The notes beneath the pieces are model-generated. The model made no database searches. It had not been told where the DNA came from and was given only the letters and a program-made list of their open reading frames with translations. DNA of 64,000 nucleotides from Piscinibacter sp047602365 (GTDB taxonomy: Bacteria > Pseudomonadota > Gammaproteobacteria > Burkholderiales > Burkholderiaceae_C), in the NCBI GenBank assembly GCA_047602365.1, contig JASGHM010000002.1, positions 496,001 to 560,000 of the forward strand, given 5' to 3'. The translations under genes and the position numbers were made by a program. Each line of letters begins with the position of its first letter. Positions within the stretch are counted from its first letter, which is position 1. Shown piece after piece: positions 53,638 through 61,928 of the stretch.

Positions 53638-54852
53638 TCAGCCGCTGACGTGAATCACGTCGCGCACCAGCGGGTAGATCTGGTTCTGCCAGCGCCGGCC
53701 GCTGAACACGCCGTAGTGGCCGACCCCCGGCTGAACGTAGTGGGTGCGCATGTAGGGCCGCAGCTTGCTGCACAGGTCCTGCGCGGCCAGCGTCTGGCCG
53801 ACCGCGCAGATGTCGTCGCGCTCGCCCTCGATGGTGACCAGCGCGGTGCGCCGGATCGCCGACGGATCGACACGCCGGCCGCGGAACATCAGTTCGCCGC
53901 GCGGCAGGTCGTAGGTCTGGAAGACCCGCTGCACCGTCTCCAGGTAGAACTCGGCCGGCAGGTCGGCCACCGCCATGTATTCCTCGTAGAACGTGCGCGT
54001 CGCTTCGGCCTTGTCGTGTTCCTCCTCGACCAGCGCGACGTAGTAGTCGCGGAAGGCGTTGAGGTGGCGCTCCTTGTTCATGCTCATGAACGCGGTCAGC
54101 TGCACGAAGCCGGGGTAGACGCGGCGCCCGCCGCCAGCGAAGCGCCAGGGCACGCGGCTGATCAGGTTCTGCTCGAACCACTCGATGGTCTTGGTCGTCG
54201 CCAGTTTGTTGACCTCGGTCGGCTCGATGCGGCAGTCGATCGGGCCGGCCATCAGCGTCAGGCTGGCCGGCGTCGCCGGATGCTCGTCCTCGGACATCAA
54301 CGCGGTGGCCGCCAGCGCCGCGACGCAGGGCTGGCAGATCGCCATCAGGTGCGCGCCGGGGCCGATGGCCCCGAGGAAGTCCATCACGTGCTCGATGTAC
54401 TCGTCCAGCCCGAAGCGGCCTTCGGACAAAGGCACGTCGCGTGCGTTCAGCCAGTCGGTGATGTAGACATCGTGGTCCTGCAGCACGGTGCGCACCGTGT
54501 CGCGCAGCAGCGTCGCGAAGTGGCCGGACATCGGCGCGACGATCAGCACCCGCGGCTGCGCCGGCGCGCCGAGCTTGACGAAGCGGCGCAGCGTGCCGAA
54601 CGCGGCGTGGTGCACCTCCTCCTCGGCGATCTCCCAGTCGCGGCCCTGGGCGTGCACGCTGCGGATGCCCCAGTCGGGCCGCCGGTGGGTCACCTCGGCC
54701 AGGCGCATCACCTCGCAGGCCGCCGCCACCTGGCGCTGCGGCGGGTGGCCGCCCAGGCCCAGGCTGTCGTCCAGCAGCATCGGCACCGCGGCGCGGGCCA
54801 GGGTCCGCAGCGGCCACATCACGTCGGCATGCGCCTGGTAGGCGTGGTACAT
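53638..54852 (-). CDS. phaZ: Intracellular polyhydroxyalkanoate depolymerase
   Basis: A 404-residue enzyme that mobilises native PHB granules. It resembles Ralstonia PhaZa1: MYHAYQAHADVMWPLRTLARAA at the N-terminus, VLIVAPMSGHFATLLRDTVRTVLQDHDVYITDW, the catalytic-cysteine box AICQPCVAALAA in place of a serine elbow, and VGHYGVFSGRRWQNQIYP with the histidine of the triad. No secretion signal, as expected. The presence of this gene implies that the organism stores PHA. Confidence 0.93.
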   Translation of the reverse strand: MYHAYQAHADVMWPLRTLARAAVPMLLDDSLGLGGHPPQRQVAAACEVMRLAEVTHRRPDWGIRSVHAQGRDWEIAEEEVHHAAFGTLRRFVKLGAPAQPRVLIVAPMSGHFATLLRDTVRTVLQDHDVYITDWLNARDVPLSEGRFGLDEYIEHVMDFLGAIGPGAHLMAICQPCVAALAATALMSEDEHPATPASLTLMAGPIDCRIEPTEVNKLATTKTIEWFEQNLISRVPWRFAGGGRRVYPGFVQLTAFMSMNKERHLNAFRDYYVALVEEEHDKAEATRTFYEEYMAVADLPAEFYLETVQRVFQTYDLPRGELMFRGRRVDPSAIRRTALVTIEGERDDICAVGQTLAAQDLCSKLRPYMRTHYVQPGVGHYGVFSGRRWQNQIYPLVRDVIHVSG

Positions 54853-54972
54853 CAAACAGGTCTCCCGAAGCGGTGGTCGGGCAGGAACCAGCAACTTGCG
54901 CGCCAACTGGCCCGGCGGTGGCATGTGGATTGCTCGATGCCATCCCACCGCCACTCGATCCAGGCCCGCACC

Positions 54973-55710
54973 ATGCCGCCCGTCGCCACGCCCGCCCGCT
55001 CCAAGGCCCCCGCCAAGAAGAAGGCTGCGCCCGCGGCGGCCGCGCGCCGTGCCGGGCCGCGCGCGACCCTGACGCTGTCGAGCAAGAACTACTCGTCGTG
55101 GTCGCTGCGCGGCTGGCTGCTGTGCCGGTTCGCCGGGCTGGACTTCGACGAGGTGATGGTCTCGCCCGACGACGCCGACGCACGCAAGGAACTGCTGCTG
55201 CTGGCCCCGTCGATCCGCGTGCCCTGCCTGACGCACGACGGCGCCAAGGTGTGGAACACGCTGGGCATCGCGCAGTACCTGGCGGAGATCTTCCCCGATG
55301 CCGGCCTGATGCCGGCCGACCGCATCGCACGGGCACATTGCCGCTCGGTCAGCGGCGAGATGAATTCCGGCTTTGCCAACCTGCGCTCGGCGCTGCCGAT
55401 GAACCTGAAGGCCCACCACCCGGGCTTCAAGATCTGGGCCGGCGCGCAGCCCGACATCGAGCGCATCGTCGAGATCTGGACCGAGTGCCTGGCCCACTAC
55501 GGCGGGCCGTTCCTGTTCGGCAAGCAGCGCACCATGGCCGACGCGATGTTCGCGCCGGTGGCCACGCGCTTCCTGACCTACGACGTCAAGCTGAACAAGC
55601 CCTGCTACGACTACTGCCGCACCATCATGGCCATGCCGGAGATGAAGGAGTGGGTCGCCGCGGCGCGCAGCGAGCCCGAGGAGATCGAGGAACTCGACAT
55701 GGAGTTCTGA
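54973..55710 (+). CDS. Glutathione S-transferase family protein
   Basis: A 245-residue protein. An unusual lysine/alanine-rich N-terminal extension (about 1-30; PARSKAPAKKKAAPAAAARR) precedes the thioredoxin-like fold LTLSSKNYSSWSLRGWLLCRFAG..., with IRVPCLTHDGAKVWNTLGIAQYLAEIFP as the glutathione-binding cis-proline region and an all-helical C-terminal domain. Substrate unknown. If the true start were later, the basic extension would be absent; no later good start is seen before the fold. Confidence 0.87.
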   Translation: MPPVATPARSKAPAKKKAAPAAAARRAGPRATLTLSSKNYSSWSLRGWLLCRFAGLDFDEVMVSPDDADARKELLLLAPSIRVPCLTHDGAKVWNTLGIAQYLAEIFPDAGLMPADRIARAHCRSVSGEMNSGFANLRSALPMNLKAHHPGFKIWAGAQPDIERIVEIWTECLAHYGGPFLFGKQRTMADAMFAPVATRFLTYDVKLNKPCYDYCRTIMAMPEMKEWVAAARSEPEEIEELDMEF

Positions 55711-56130
55711 TCACCAGCCCTTCGGCTCGGGCACCGGGCAGGGGGCGGGCATGTCGACGGTCTTGAAGTCCGCCGGGCCGACGATCTCGATGTACTCCAT
55801 GTCCGGCGAGTAGTCGTACAGGTAGTGCACGATGCCGGGGCGCTGGTGCACGCAGTCGCCGGCGGCGACCAGCGTCTCCTGGTCACCGTACATGAACTTG
55901 GCCCAGCCCTTGGTCATGATGACGATGTGGAAGTCCGCCTCATGGCGGTGCCAGCCGGTGCCCTTTTCGGGTGCCATGTTGGCCTTCACCAGCTGCGCGA
56001 TGACTCGCCCGTGCGTGGCGCCTTCGACGCCCAGGTCCTTGTAGAGGAAGAAGTCGCGCAGGCCGTCGCTGCGCCAGGCGGTATCGCCCGGCTTGACATG
56101 CGAGAACAGGGTGGTGGTGGTGTCGAGCAT
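55711..56130 (-). CDS. Cupin-domain protein
   Basis: A 139-residue single-domain cupin. Metal-site residues in GTGWHRHEADFHIVIMTKGWAKFMYG (H-x-H...E-like) and the second motif HQRPGIVHYLYDYS are present. The ATG at 56130 has AAGGG seven bases upstream; an in-frame start at 56169 would add 13 residues. A small-molecule dioxygenase, isomerase or sensor role is possible; function unknown. It is tail-to-tail with the GST gene, no gap. Confidence 0.83.
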   Translation of the reverse strand: MLDTTTTLFSHVKPGDTAWRSDGLRDFFLYKDLGVEGATHGRVIAQLVKANMAPEKGTGWHRHEADFHIVIMTKGWAKFMYGDQETLVAAGDCVHQRPGIVHYLYDYSPDMEYIEIVGPADFKTVDMPAPCPVPEPKGW

Positions 56131-56211
56131 GGCAGGCCCTTCGCACAGGTTGATGTGCAGGTGCAGCATGCATCAACCGTTCCAGTTGACGGTGGATAAG
56201 GGAGGCCCAAG

Positions 56212-56910
56212 GTGTTTGCGGCATCATTCGGGCTTTCCAGCGTTTTGCGCCCCATTCCCGTGCCTTCCCATCGTCCCGCGCTCGCGGCCAGCCGACTTGC
56301 CTGCCGCCGTGGCGACAGGCTGCTGTTCCGTGGCCTGGACTTCGCGCTGGAGCCGGGCCAGATCGTCTGGCTGCGCGGGCCCAACGGCAGCGGCAAGACC
56401 AGCCTGCTGCGCCTGCTGGCCGGGCTGTCGACCCCAGCCGAGGGCGAGATCACCTGGGGCGGCGAGCCGCTGCGCCAGGCCGGCGCGCGCTGGTGCCGCT
56501 CGCTGTGCTACCTGGCCCATGCCAACGCGCTGAAGGACGACCTCAGCGTGCTGGAGGCGCTGCAGTTCCTCGCCCGGCTGCACGGCCATGCCGGCGACGA
56601 GGCCGGCTGCGCCGAGGCGCTGCGCCGCGTCGGCCTGTTCAGCCGCCGGCGTGCCGCGGTGCGCACGCTGTCGCAGGGCCAGCGCCGCCGCGTCGCGCTG
56701 GCGCGCCTGCAGCTCGACGCCACGGCGCCGGTGTGGATCCTCGACGAACCCTACGACGCGCTCGACGCCGAAGGCACGGCGATGCTAGATGCCGCGCTGT
56801 CGGCCCATGCGGCGCGCGGCGGTGCGGCGGTGCTGACCAGCCACATCGACCTGAGCCTGCGCGACCCGGTGCCGCTGGTGCTGCAACTCGATGCCTACCG
56901 TGTGCAATGA
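56212..56910 (+). CDS. ccmA: Heme exporter ATP-binding protein CcmA
   Basis: A 232-residue ATPase of the CcmABCD complex that releases holo-CcmE in system I cytochrome c maturation. Walker A LRGPNGSGKTSLLRLLAG, signature LSQGQRRRVALARL and Walker B WILDEPYDALD are intact. The start is GTG at 56212, chosen because AAGGGAGG lies eight bases upstream; a GTG at 56260 would give a more standard N-terminus. First gene of ccmABCDEFGH. Confidence 0.93.
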   Translation: MFAASFGLSSVLRPIPVPSHRPALAASRLACRRGDRLLFRGLDFALEPGQIVWLRGPNGSGKTSLLRLLAGLSTPAEGEITWGGEPLRQAGARWCRSLCYLAHANALKDDLSVLEALQFLARLHGHAGDEAGCAEALRRVGLFSRRRAAVRTLSQGQRRRVALARLQLDATAPVWILDEPYDALDAEGTAMLDAALSAHAARGGAAVLTSHIDLSLRDPVPLVLQLDAYRVQ

Positions 56911-57575
56911 GCAGCACCTTCGCCACCATCGTCGCGCGGGACCTGCGGCTGGCGGCGCGGCGGCGTGTCGAGGCGCTGCTGCCGATCGCCTTCTTCCTCG
57001 TCGCCGTCAGCCTGTTCCCGCTCGGCGTCGGACCGGAGCCGCAGACGCTGCGCCAGATCGCACCCGGCGTGGTCTGGGTCTGCGCGCTGCTGGCGGCGAT
57101 GCTGTCGCTGACGCAGCTGTACGGCGTCGACCATGCCGACGGCTCGCTCGAGCAGATGCTGCTGTCGGGCGAGTCGCTGTGGCTGATCTCGGCCGCCAAG
57201 GCGCTGGCGCACTGGATCGTCACCGGCGCGCCGCTGGTGCTGGCGGCGCCGCTGTTCGGCATCCTGTTCGACCTCAGCGCGCCGGCCAACCTGACGCTGG
57301 CGCTGACGCTGCTGCTGGGCACGCCCATCCTCAGCCTGCTCGGCGGGCTGGGGGCGGCGCTGACGCTGGGCCTGCGCAGCGGCGCAGTGCTGCTGATCCT
57401 GATCATCCTGCCGCTGTGCATTCCGGCGCTGATCTTCGGCGCCGGCGCGGTGTCGGCCGCCGAGGCCGGCATCTCGACACGCGGCCACTTTTCCCTGCTC
57501 GGCGCCTTGCTGATCGCCTCGGTGCTGCTGGCACCCTGGGCGACCGGCGCGGCGCTGCGCATCGCCACGGAGTGA
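56907..57575 (+). CDS. ccmB: Heme exporter permease CcmB
   Basis: A 222-residue membrane protein with six helices. Family sequence: FATIVARDLRLAARRRVEALLPIAFFLVAVSLFPLGVGP, GVVWVCALLAAMLSLTQLY and DHADGSLEQMLLSGESLWL. The start overlaps the ccmA stop by ATGA. Confidence 0.95.
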   Translation: MSSTFATIVARDLRLAARRRVEALLPIAFFLVAVSLFPLGVGPEPQTLRQIAPGVVWVCALLAAMLSLTQLYGVDHADGSLEQMLLSGESLWLISAAKALAHWIVTGAPLVLAAPLFGILFDLSAPANLTLALTLLLGTPILSLLGGLGAALTLGLRSGAVLLILIILPLCIPALIFGAGAVSAAEAGISTRGHFSLLGALLIASVLLAPWATGAALRIATE

Positions 57576-57582
57576 ACACGCC

Positions 57583-58338
57583 ATGGAAGGCCGCCTGACC
57601 TTCTTCACCTTCTCGTCGCCGCCGCGCTTCTACGCGCTGACCGGCACGCTGATCCCGTGGCTGTGGGCGGCCTGCGCGCTGCTCAGCCTCGCCGGCCTGT
57701 ACATCGGCTTCTTCGTCGCGCCGACCGACGCGACCCAGGGCGAGTCGTACCGCGTGATCTTCATCCACGTGCCCGCGGCCTGGATGTCGATGCTGCTGTA
57801 CCTGGTGATGGCCTTCTGGGCGGCGATCGGCTGGGCCTTCAACGCCCGGCTGGCCGCCATGGTCGCGCGGGCGATCGCGCCGACCGGCGCGGTGTTCACT
57901 TTCCTGGCGCTGTGGACGGGCGCGTTCTGGGGCAAGCCGACCTGGGGCACCTGGTGGGTGTGGGATGCACGCCTGACTTCGGAACTCATCCTGCTGTTCC
58001 TGTATCTGGGATTCCTGGCCCTGGTCAACGCGATCGACGACACCCGTCGCGCCGACCAGGCCGGGGCGCTGCTGGCGATCGTCGGCGCTGTCAACGTGCC
58101 GATCATCTATTTCTCGGTGAAGTGGTGGAACACGCTGCACCAGGGCGCGACGATCAGCATGACCGCGGCGCCGAAGATGGCGCACACCATGCTGACGGCG
58201 ATGCTGCTGATGACCTTCGCGTTCTGGGCCTATGCCTTCGCGGTGGTCTTCATGCGCACGCGGGCCATCGTGGTCGAGCGCGAGCAGCACACGGAATGGG
58301 TGTCGGAGATGGTTCGCAAGCAAGGGGCGGCGGCATGA
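57583..58338 (+). CDS. ccmC: Heme exporter protein CcmC
   Basis: A 251-residue membrane protein that loads heme onto CcmE. It carries the tryptophan-rich periplasmic WWD motif TWGTWWVWDARLTSELILLFLYLGF and flanking histidines (FIHVPAAWMSMLLYL, KWWNTLHQGATI) that hold the heme. Confidence 0.96.
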   Translation: MEGRLTFFTFSSPPRFYALTGTLIPWLWAACALLSLAGLYIGFFVAPTDATQGESYRVIFIHVPAAWMSMLLYLVMAFWAAIGWAFNARLAAMVARAIAPTGAVFTFLALWTGAFWGKPTWGTWWVWDARLTSELILLFLYLGFLALVNAIDDTRRADQAGALLAIVGAVNVPIIYFSVKWWNTLHQGATISMTAAPKMAHTMLTAMLLMTFAFWAYAFAVVFMRTRAIVVEREQHTEWVSEMVRKQGAAA

Positions 58339-58502
58339 ACTGGGGCAGTGCCAGCGAATTCTTCGCAATGGGTGGTTACGGGCTCTATGTCTGGGGCTCG
58401 TACATTGCCTGCGCGCTGCTGATGGTCATCGAGCCGATCCTGGCGCGCCGCAGGCACGCCCAGGCGCGCCAGGCGGCTGCCCACCTGAACGAGGAGTCCT
58501 GA
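58335..58502 (+). CDS. ccmD: Heme exporter protein CcmD
   Basis: A 55-residue single-span protein (MNWGSASEFFAMGGYGLYVWGSYI in part), with a helix at about 12-36 and a basic tail RRRHAQARQAAAHLNEES. CcmD stabilises the CcmABC complex and helps release CcmE. The start overlaps the ccmC stop (ATGA), and ccmE follows immediately. The FFAMGGYGLYVWGSY motif is diagnostic. Confidence 0.93.
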   Translation: MNWGSASEFFAMGGYGLYVWGSYIACALLMVIEPILARRRHAQARQAAAHLNEES

Positions 58503-58964
58503 ATGAAACCCCGCCACAAGCGCCTGGCCATCGCCGGGGGCGTCGTCGTCGCGGTCGGTGCGATCGCCGCGCTGGTGCTCAACGCCTTCCAGAGCAACCT
58601 GGTGTTCTTCTATTCGCCGACGCAGATCGCGGCCCACGAGGCGCCGGCCAACCGCACCTTCCGGATCGGCGGGCTGGTGCAGGAAGGCAGCGTCAAGCGT
58701 GACGGCGTGAAGGTGAACTTCGTCGTCACCGACACGGCCAAGACCGTGCCGGTGCAGTACGAGGGCATCCTTCCCGACCTGTTCAAGGAAGGCAAGGGCG
58801 TGGTCGCGCAGGGCCAGCTGAAGGACGGCGTGTTCGTCGCCCGCGAGGTGCTGGCCAAGCATGACGAGAACTACATGCCGCCGGAGGCGGCCGAGGCGCT
58901 CAAGCACGGCCAGCAGGTCAACGAGAAGGTCGGCAAGTCGGTGGTGCAGGGGAGCAGCAAATGA
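58503..58964 (+). CDS. ccmE: Cytochrome c maturation heme chaperone CcmE
   Basis: A 153-residue membrane-anchored periplasmic heme chaperone. An N-terminal anchor (RLAIAGGVVVAVGAIAALVL) precedes the OB-fold and the heme-attaching histidine with its tyrosine in LAKHDENYMPPEA. Confidence 0.97.
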   Translation: MKPRHKRLAIAGGVVVAVGAIAALVLNAFQSNLVFFYSPTQIAAHEAPANRTFRIGGLVQEGSVKRDGVKVNFVVTDTAKTVPVQYEGILPDLFKEGKGVVAQGQLKDGVFVAREVLAKHDENYMPPEAAEALKHGQQVNEKVGKSVVQGSSK

Positions 58965-60934
58965 TTCCGGAGATCGGTCACTTCGCGCTCTGGCTGGCGC
59001 TCGGCGTCGCCGCGCTGCTCGGCGTGCTGCCGCTGGTCGGCGCGCAGAAGGGCCGCGCCGACTGGATGGCGCTGGCCCGCCCGCTGACGGTCGCACAGTT
59101 CGCGCTGATCGGCATCGCCTATGCCTGCCTGACCGCGGCCTTCGTGATGCACGACTTCTCGGTTCTCTACGTCGCCAGCAACTCGAACAGCGCGCTGCCG
59201 CTGCCCTACCGCATCGCCGGCGTGTGGGGCGGTCACGAGGGCTCGCTGCTGCTGTGGGTGATGATGCTGTGCGTCTGGCAGCTGGCAGTGGCCAAGTTCA
59301 GTGCCCACCTGCCGCTGCCGGTGCTGTCGCGCATCCTGTCGGTGATGGGGCTGGTGACGGTCGGCTTCGTGCTGTTCATGCTGCTGACCTCCAATCCGTT
59401 CGACCGGCTGATCCCCGGTGCGCCGGACGGCCGCGACCTCAACCCGCTGCTGCAGGACCCGGGCATGGTGATCCACCCGCCGATGCTCTACATGGGCTAC
59501 GTCGGTTTCTCGGTCGCCTTCGCCTTCGCCGTCGCGGCGCTGATCGGTGGCAACCTCGACACGCAATGGGCACGCTGGACGCGGCCCTGGACGACGGTGG
59601 CCTGGATCTTCATGACCATCGGCATCGCGCTGGGCAGCTGGTGGGCGTATTACGAGCTGGGCTGGGGCGGCTGGTGGTTCTGGGACCCGGTCGAGAACGC
59701 CTCCTTCATGCCCTGGCTGGTCGGCACCGCGCTGATCCACTCGCTGGCGGTGACCGAGAAACGCGGCAGCTTCAAGAGCTGGACGGTGCTGCTGGCCATC
59801 CTGGCCTTCTCGCTGTCGCTGCTGGGCACCTTCCTGGTCCGCTCCGGCGTGCTCAGCTCGGTGCACGCCTTCGCGACCGACCCGCGCCGCGGCCTGTTCA
59901 TCCTCGCCTTCCTGGTGGTGGTGATCGGCGCCTCGCTGACGCTGTACGCCTGGCGGGCGCCGAAGGTCGGCCTGGGCGCACGCTTCGCGCTGCTGTCGCG
60001 CGAGACGCTGCTGCTGCTCAACAACGTGCTGCTGGTCGCGGCCACCGGCGCGGTGCTGCTGGGCACGCTGTACCCGCTGGTGCTCGATGCGCTCGGCCTG
60101 GGCAAGATCTCGGTCGGCCCGCCGTATTTCGACACCGTGTTCGTGCCGCTGATGGCGCCGCTGGTGTTCTTGATGGGCGTGGGCCCGATCGCGCGCTGGA
60201 AGCAGGCCGACCTGCCCGACCTGTGGACGCGCCTGCGCTGGGCGCTGGGCGTGGCGATCGCCGCGGCGATCGCGGTCGAGTGGTCCACCGGCGAGATCGG
60301 CTTCCAGGCCACGCTGGGCCTGGCGCTGGCGTTCTGGATCATGGCCTCGGTGGCGACCGACCTGGCCGAGCGTGTGCGCGGCGGCAACCCGTTCGAACGC
60401 CTGCGCCTGATCCCGCGCGCGATGGTCGGCATGATGGTCGCCCACCTCGGCGTCGCGGTGTTCATCATCGGCGTCACGATGGTCAAGGGTCACGAGGTCG
60501 AGCGCGACGTCAAGATGGACGTCGGCGACTCCACCACCGTGCGCGGCTTCACCTTCACCTTCCGCGGCGTGCGTGACGTCGAAGGGCCGAACTACGTGGC
60601 CGCGCGCGGCACCATCGAGGTCAGCCGCGACGGCCGCGTGCTGCGCGAGATGCACCCCGAGAAGCGCATGTACCGCGTGCAGCAGAACCCGATGACCGAA
60701 GCCGACATCGACACCGGCCTGACCCGCGACCTCTACGTCTCGCTCGGCGAGCCGGTGGAGGGCAGCCGCGGCGCCTGGATCGTGCGTGTCTACGTCAAGC
60801 CCTTCGTCGATTGGATCTGGGGCGGCTGTGTGCTGATGGCCTTCGGTGGCTTGCTCGCCGCCAGCGACCGCCGCTACCGCGCCAAGGTGAAGAGCGAGCA
60901 GCCGGCGACGGTGGGCGTGGGGGCGAACGCCTGA
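58961..60934 (+). CDS. ccmF: Heme lyase subunit CcmF
   Basis: A 657-residue membrane protein, about 15 helices, that ligates heme to apocytochrome. WWD motif GWGGWWFWDPVENASFMPWL, upstream YRIAGVWGGHEGSLLLWVMML and DPGMVIHPPMLYMGYVGF with the conserved histidines. It overlaps ccmE (ATGA) and ccmG starts at its stop. Confidence 0.97.
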   Translation: MIPEIGHFALWLALGVAALLGVLPLVGAQKGRADWMALARPLTVAQFALIGIAYACLTAAFVMHDFSVLYVASNSNSALPLPYRIAGVWGGHEGSLLLWVMMLCVWQLAVAKFSAHLPLPVLSRILSVMGLVTVGFVLFMLLTSNPFDRLIPGAPDGRDLNPLLQDPGMVIHPPMLYMGYVGFSVAFAFAVAALIGGNLDTQWARWTRPWTTVAWIFMTIGIALGSWWAYYELGWGGWWFWDPVENASFMPWLVGTALIHSLAVTEKRGSFKSWTVLLAILAFSLSLLGTFLVRSGVLSSVHAFATDPRRGLFILAFLVVVIGASLTLYAWRAPKVGLGARFALLSRETLLLLNNVLLVAATGAVLLGTLYPLVLDALGLGKISVGPPYFDTVFVPLMAPLVFLMGVGPIARWKQADLPDLWTRLRWALGVAIAAAIAVEWSTGEIGFQATLGLALAFWIMASVATDLAERVRGGNPFERLRLIPRAMVGMMVAHLGVAVFIIGVTMVKGHEVERDVKMDVGDSTTVRGFTFTFRGVRDVEGPNYVAARGTIEVSRDGRVLREMHPEKRMYRVQQNPMTEADIDTGLTRDLYVSLGEPVEGSRGAWIVRVYVKPFVDWIWGGCVLMAFGGLLAASDRRYRAKVKSEQPATVGVGANA

Positions 60935-61464
60935 TGAAGTCGCTGAAGTTCCTGATCCCGCTGGCACTGTTCCTGGTGCTGGCAGCCTTTCTCGCCGTCG
61001 GCCTGAACCTCAACCCGCGCGAGGTGCCGTCGCCTCTGATCGGCAAGCCGGCCCCGGCCTTCGAGCTGACGAAGCTCGATGCGCCCGACCAGAAGCTCAG
61101 GCGCGACGACCTGCTCGGCAAGGTCTGGGTGCTCAATGTCTGGGCCTCGTGGTGCGCGCCGTGCCGCGAGGAGCATCCGCTGCTGGTCGAGTTCGCGCGG
61201 CGCAAGATCGCCCCGGTCTACGGCCTGAACTACAAGGACACGCGGCCGGCCGGCATGGGTTTCCTGACCCAGCTCGGCAACCCCTACGAAGCCTCGCTGT
61301 TCGACGGCGACGGCCGTGTCGGCATCGACTACGGCGTCTACGGCGTGCCCGAGACCTTCATCGTCGACAAGCAGGGCACCATCCGCTTCAAGCATGTCGG
61401 GCCGCTGACGCCCGAGGTGCTCGACGGCAAGATCGTGCCGCTGCTGAAGGAACTCAATGTCTAG
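60934..61464 (+). CDS. ccmG: Thiol:disulfide interchange protein CcmG/DsbE
   Basis: A 176-residue membrane-anchored thioredoxin-fold reductant for apocytochrome cysteines. Anchor FLIPLALFLVLAAFLAVGL, active site ASWCAPCREEHP, and the specificity region YGVYGVPETFIVDKQG with the cis-proline. Confidence 0.96.
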   Translation: MKSLKFLIPLALFLVLAAFLAVGLNLNPREVPSPLIGKPAPAFELTKLDAPDQKLRRDDLLGKVWVLNVWASWCAPCREEHPLLVEFARRKIAPVYGLNYKDTRPAGMGFLTQLGNPYEASLFDGDGRVGIDYGVYGVPETFIVDKQGTIRFKHVGPLTPEVLDGKIVPLLKELNV

Positions 61465-61927
61465 CCGATCGATGCTGCACTGGCTGCTGGCACTGGTGCT
61501 CGCGCTGCCCTTCGCGGCCGCCGCCAAGGAGGCTGCCCCGGCCTCCGACGACCCGGTGCTGGAGGCACGCGTGATGCGCATCGCCGCCGAGCTGCGCTGC
61601 CTGGTCTGCCAGAACCAGACCATCGCCGACTCGCATGCCGACCTGGCGCAGGACCTGCGCGGGCAGGTGCGCGAGATGCTGAAGAAGGGCCAGAGCGAGG
61701 CGCAGATCATCGACTACATGACGCAGCGCTACGGCGACTTCGTGCTCTACCGGCCGCCGGTGAAGTCGACCACCGCGCTGCTGTGGGCCGGCCCGGCCTT
61801 GCTGGTGATCGGCGGGCTGGTCGTGCTGGTGCTGGTGTTGCGCCGGCGCAGCCAGCTGCCCGACGACCAGTTCGAGCCCGACGAGGACGAAGCCGACGCC
61901 GAGCCGGCGCCGCCGCTCAAAGGTTGA
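61457..61927 (+). CDS. ccmH: Cytochrome c-type biogenesis protein CcmH
   Basis: A 156-residue periplasmic thiol oxidoreductase acting on the CXXCH motif of apocytochromes. Signal peptide (LHWLLALVLALPFAAAA), redox motif LRCLVCQNQTIADSHADLA and a C-terminal helix (LLWAGPALLVIGGLVVLVLVL) with an acidic tail. It overlaps ccmG by eight bases. No ccmI follows; the next gene is on the other strand. Confidence 0.95.
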   Translation: MSSRSMLHWLLALVLALPFAAAAKEAAPASDDPVLEARVMRIAAELRCLVCQNQTIADSHADLAQDLRGQVREMLKKGQSEAQIIDYMTQRYGDFVLYRPPVKSTTALLWAGPALLVIGGLVVLVLVLRRRSQLPDDQFEPDEDEADAEPAPPLKG

Positions 61928-61928
61928 G

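Noticed and set aside
52904..55336. A long minus-strand frame spanning a chemoreceptor and the PHA depolymerase in another phase
   Set aside because: It is a shifted-frame shadow of both real minus-strand genes.
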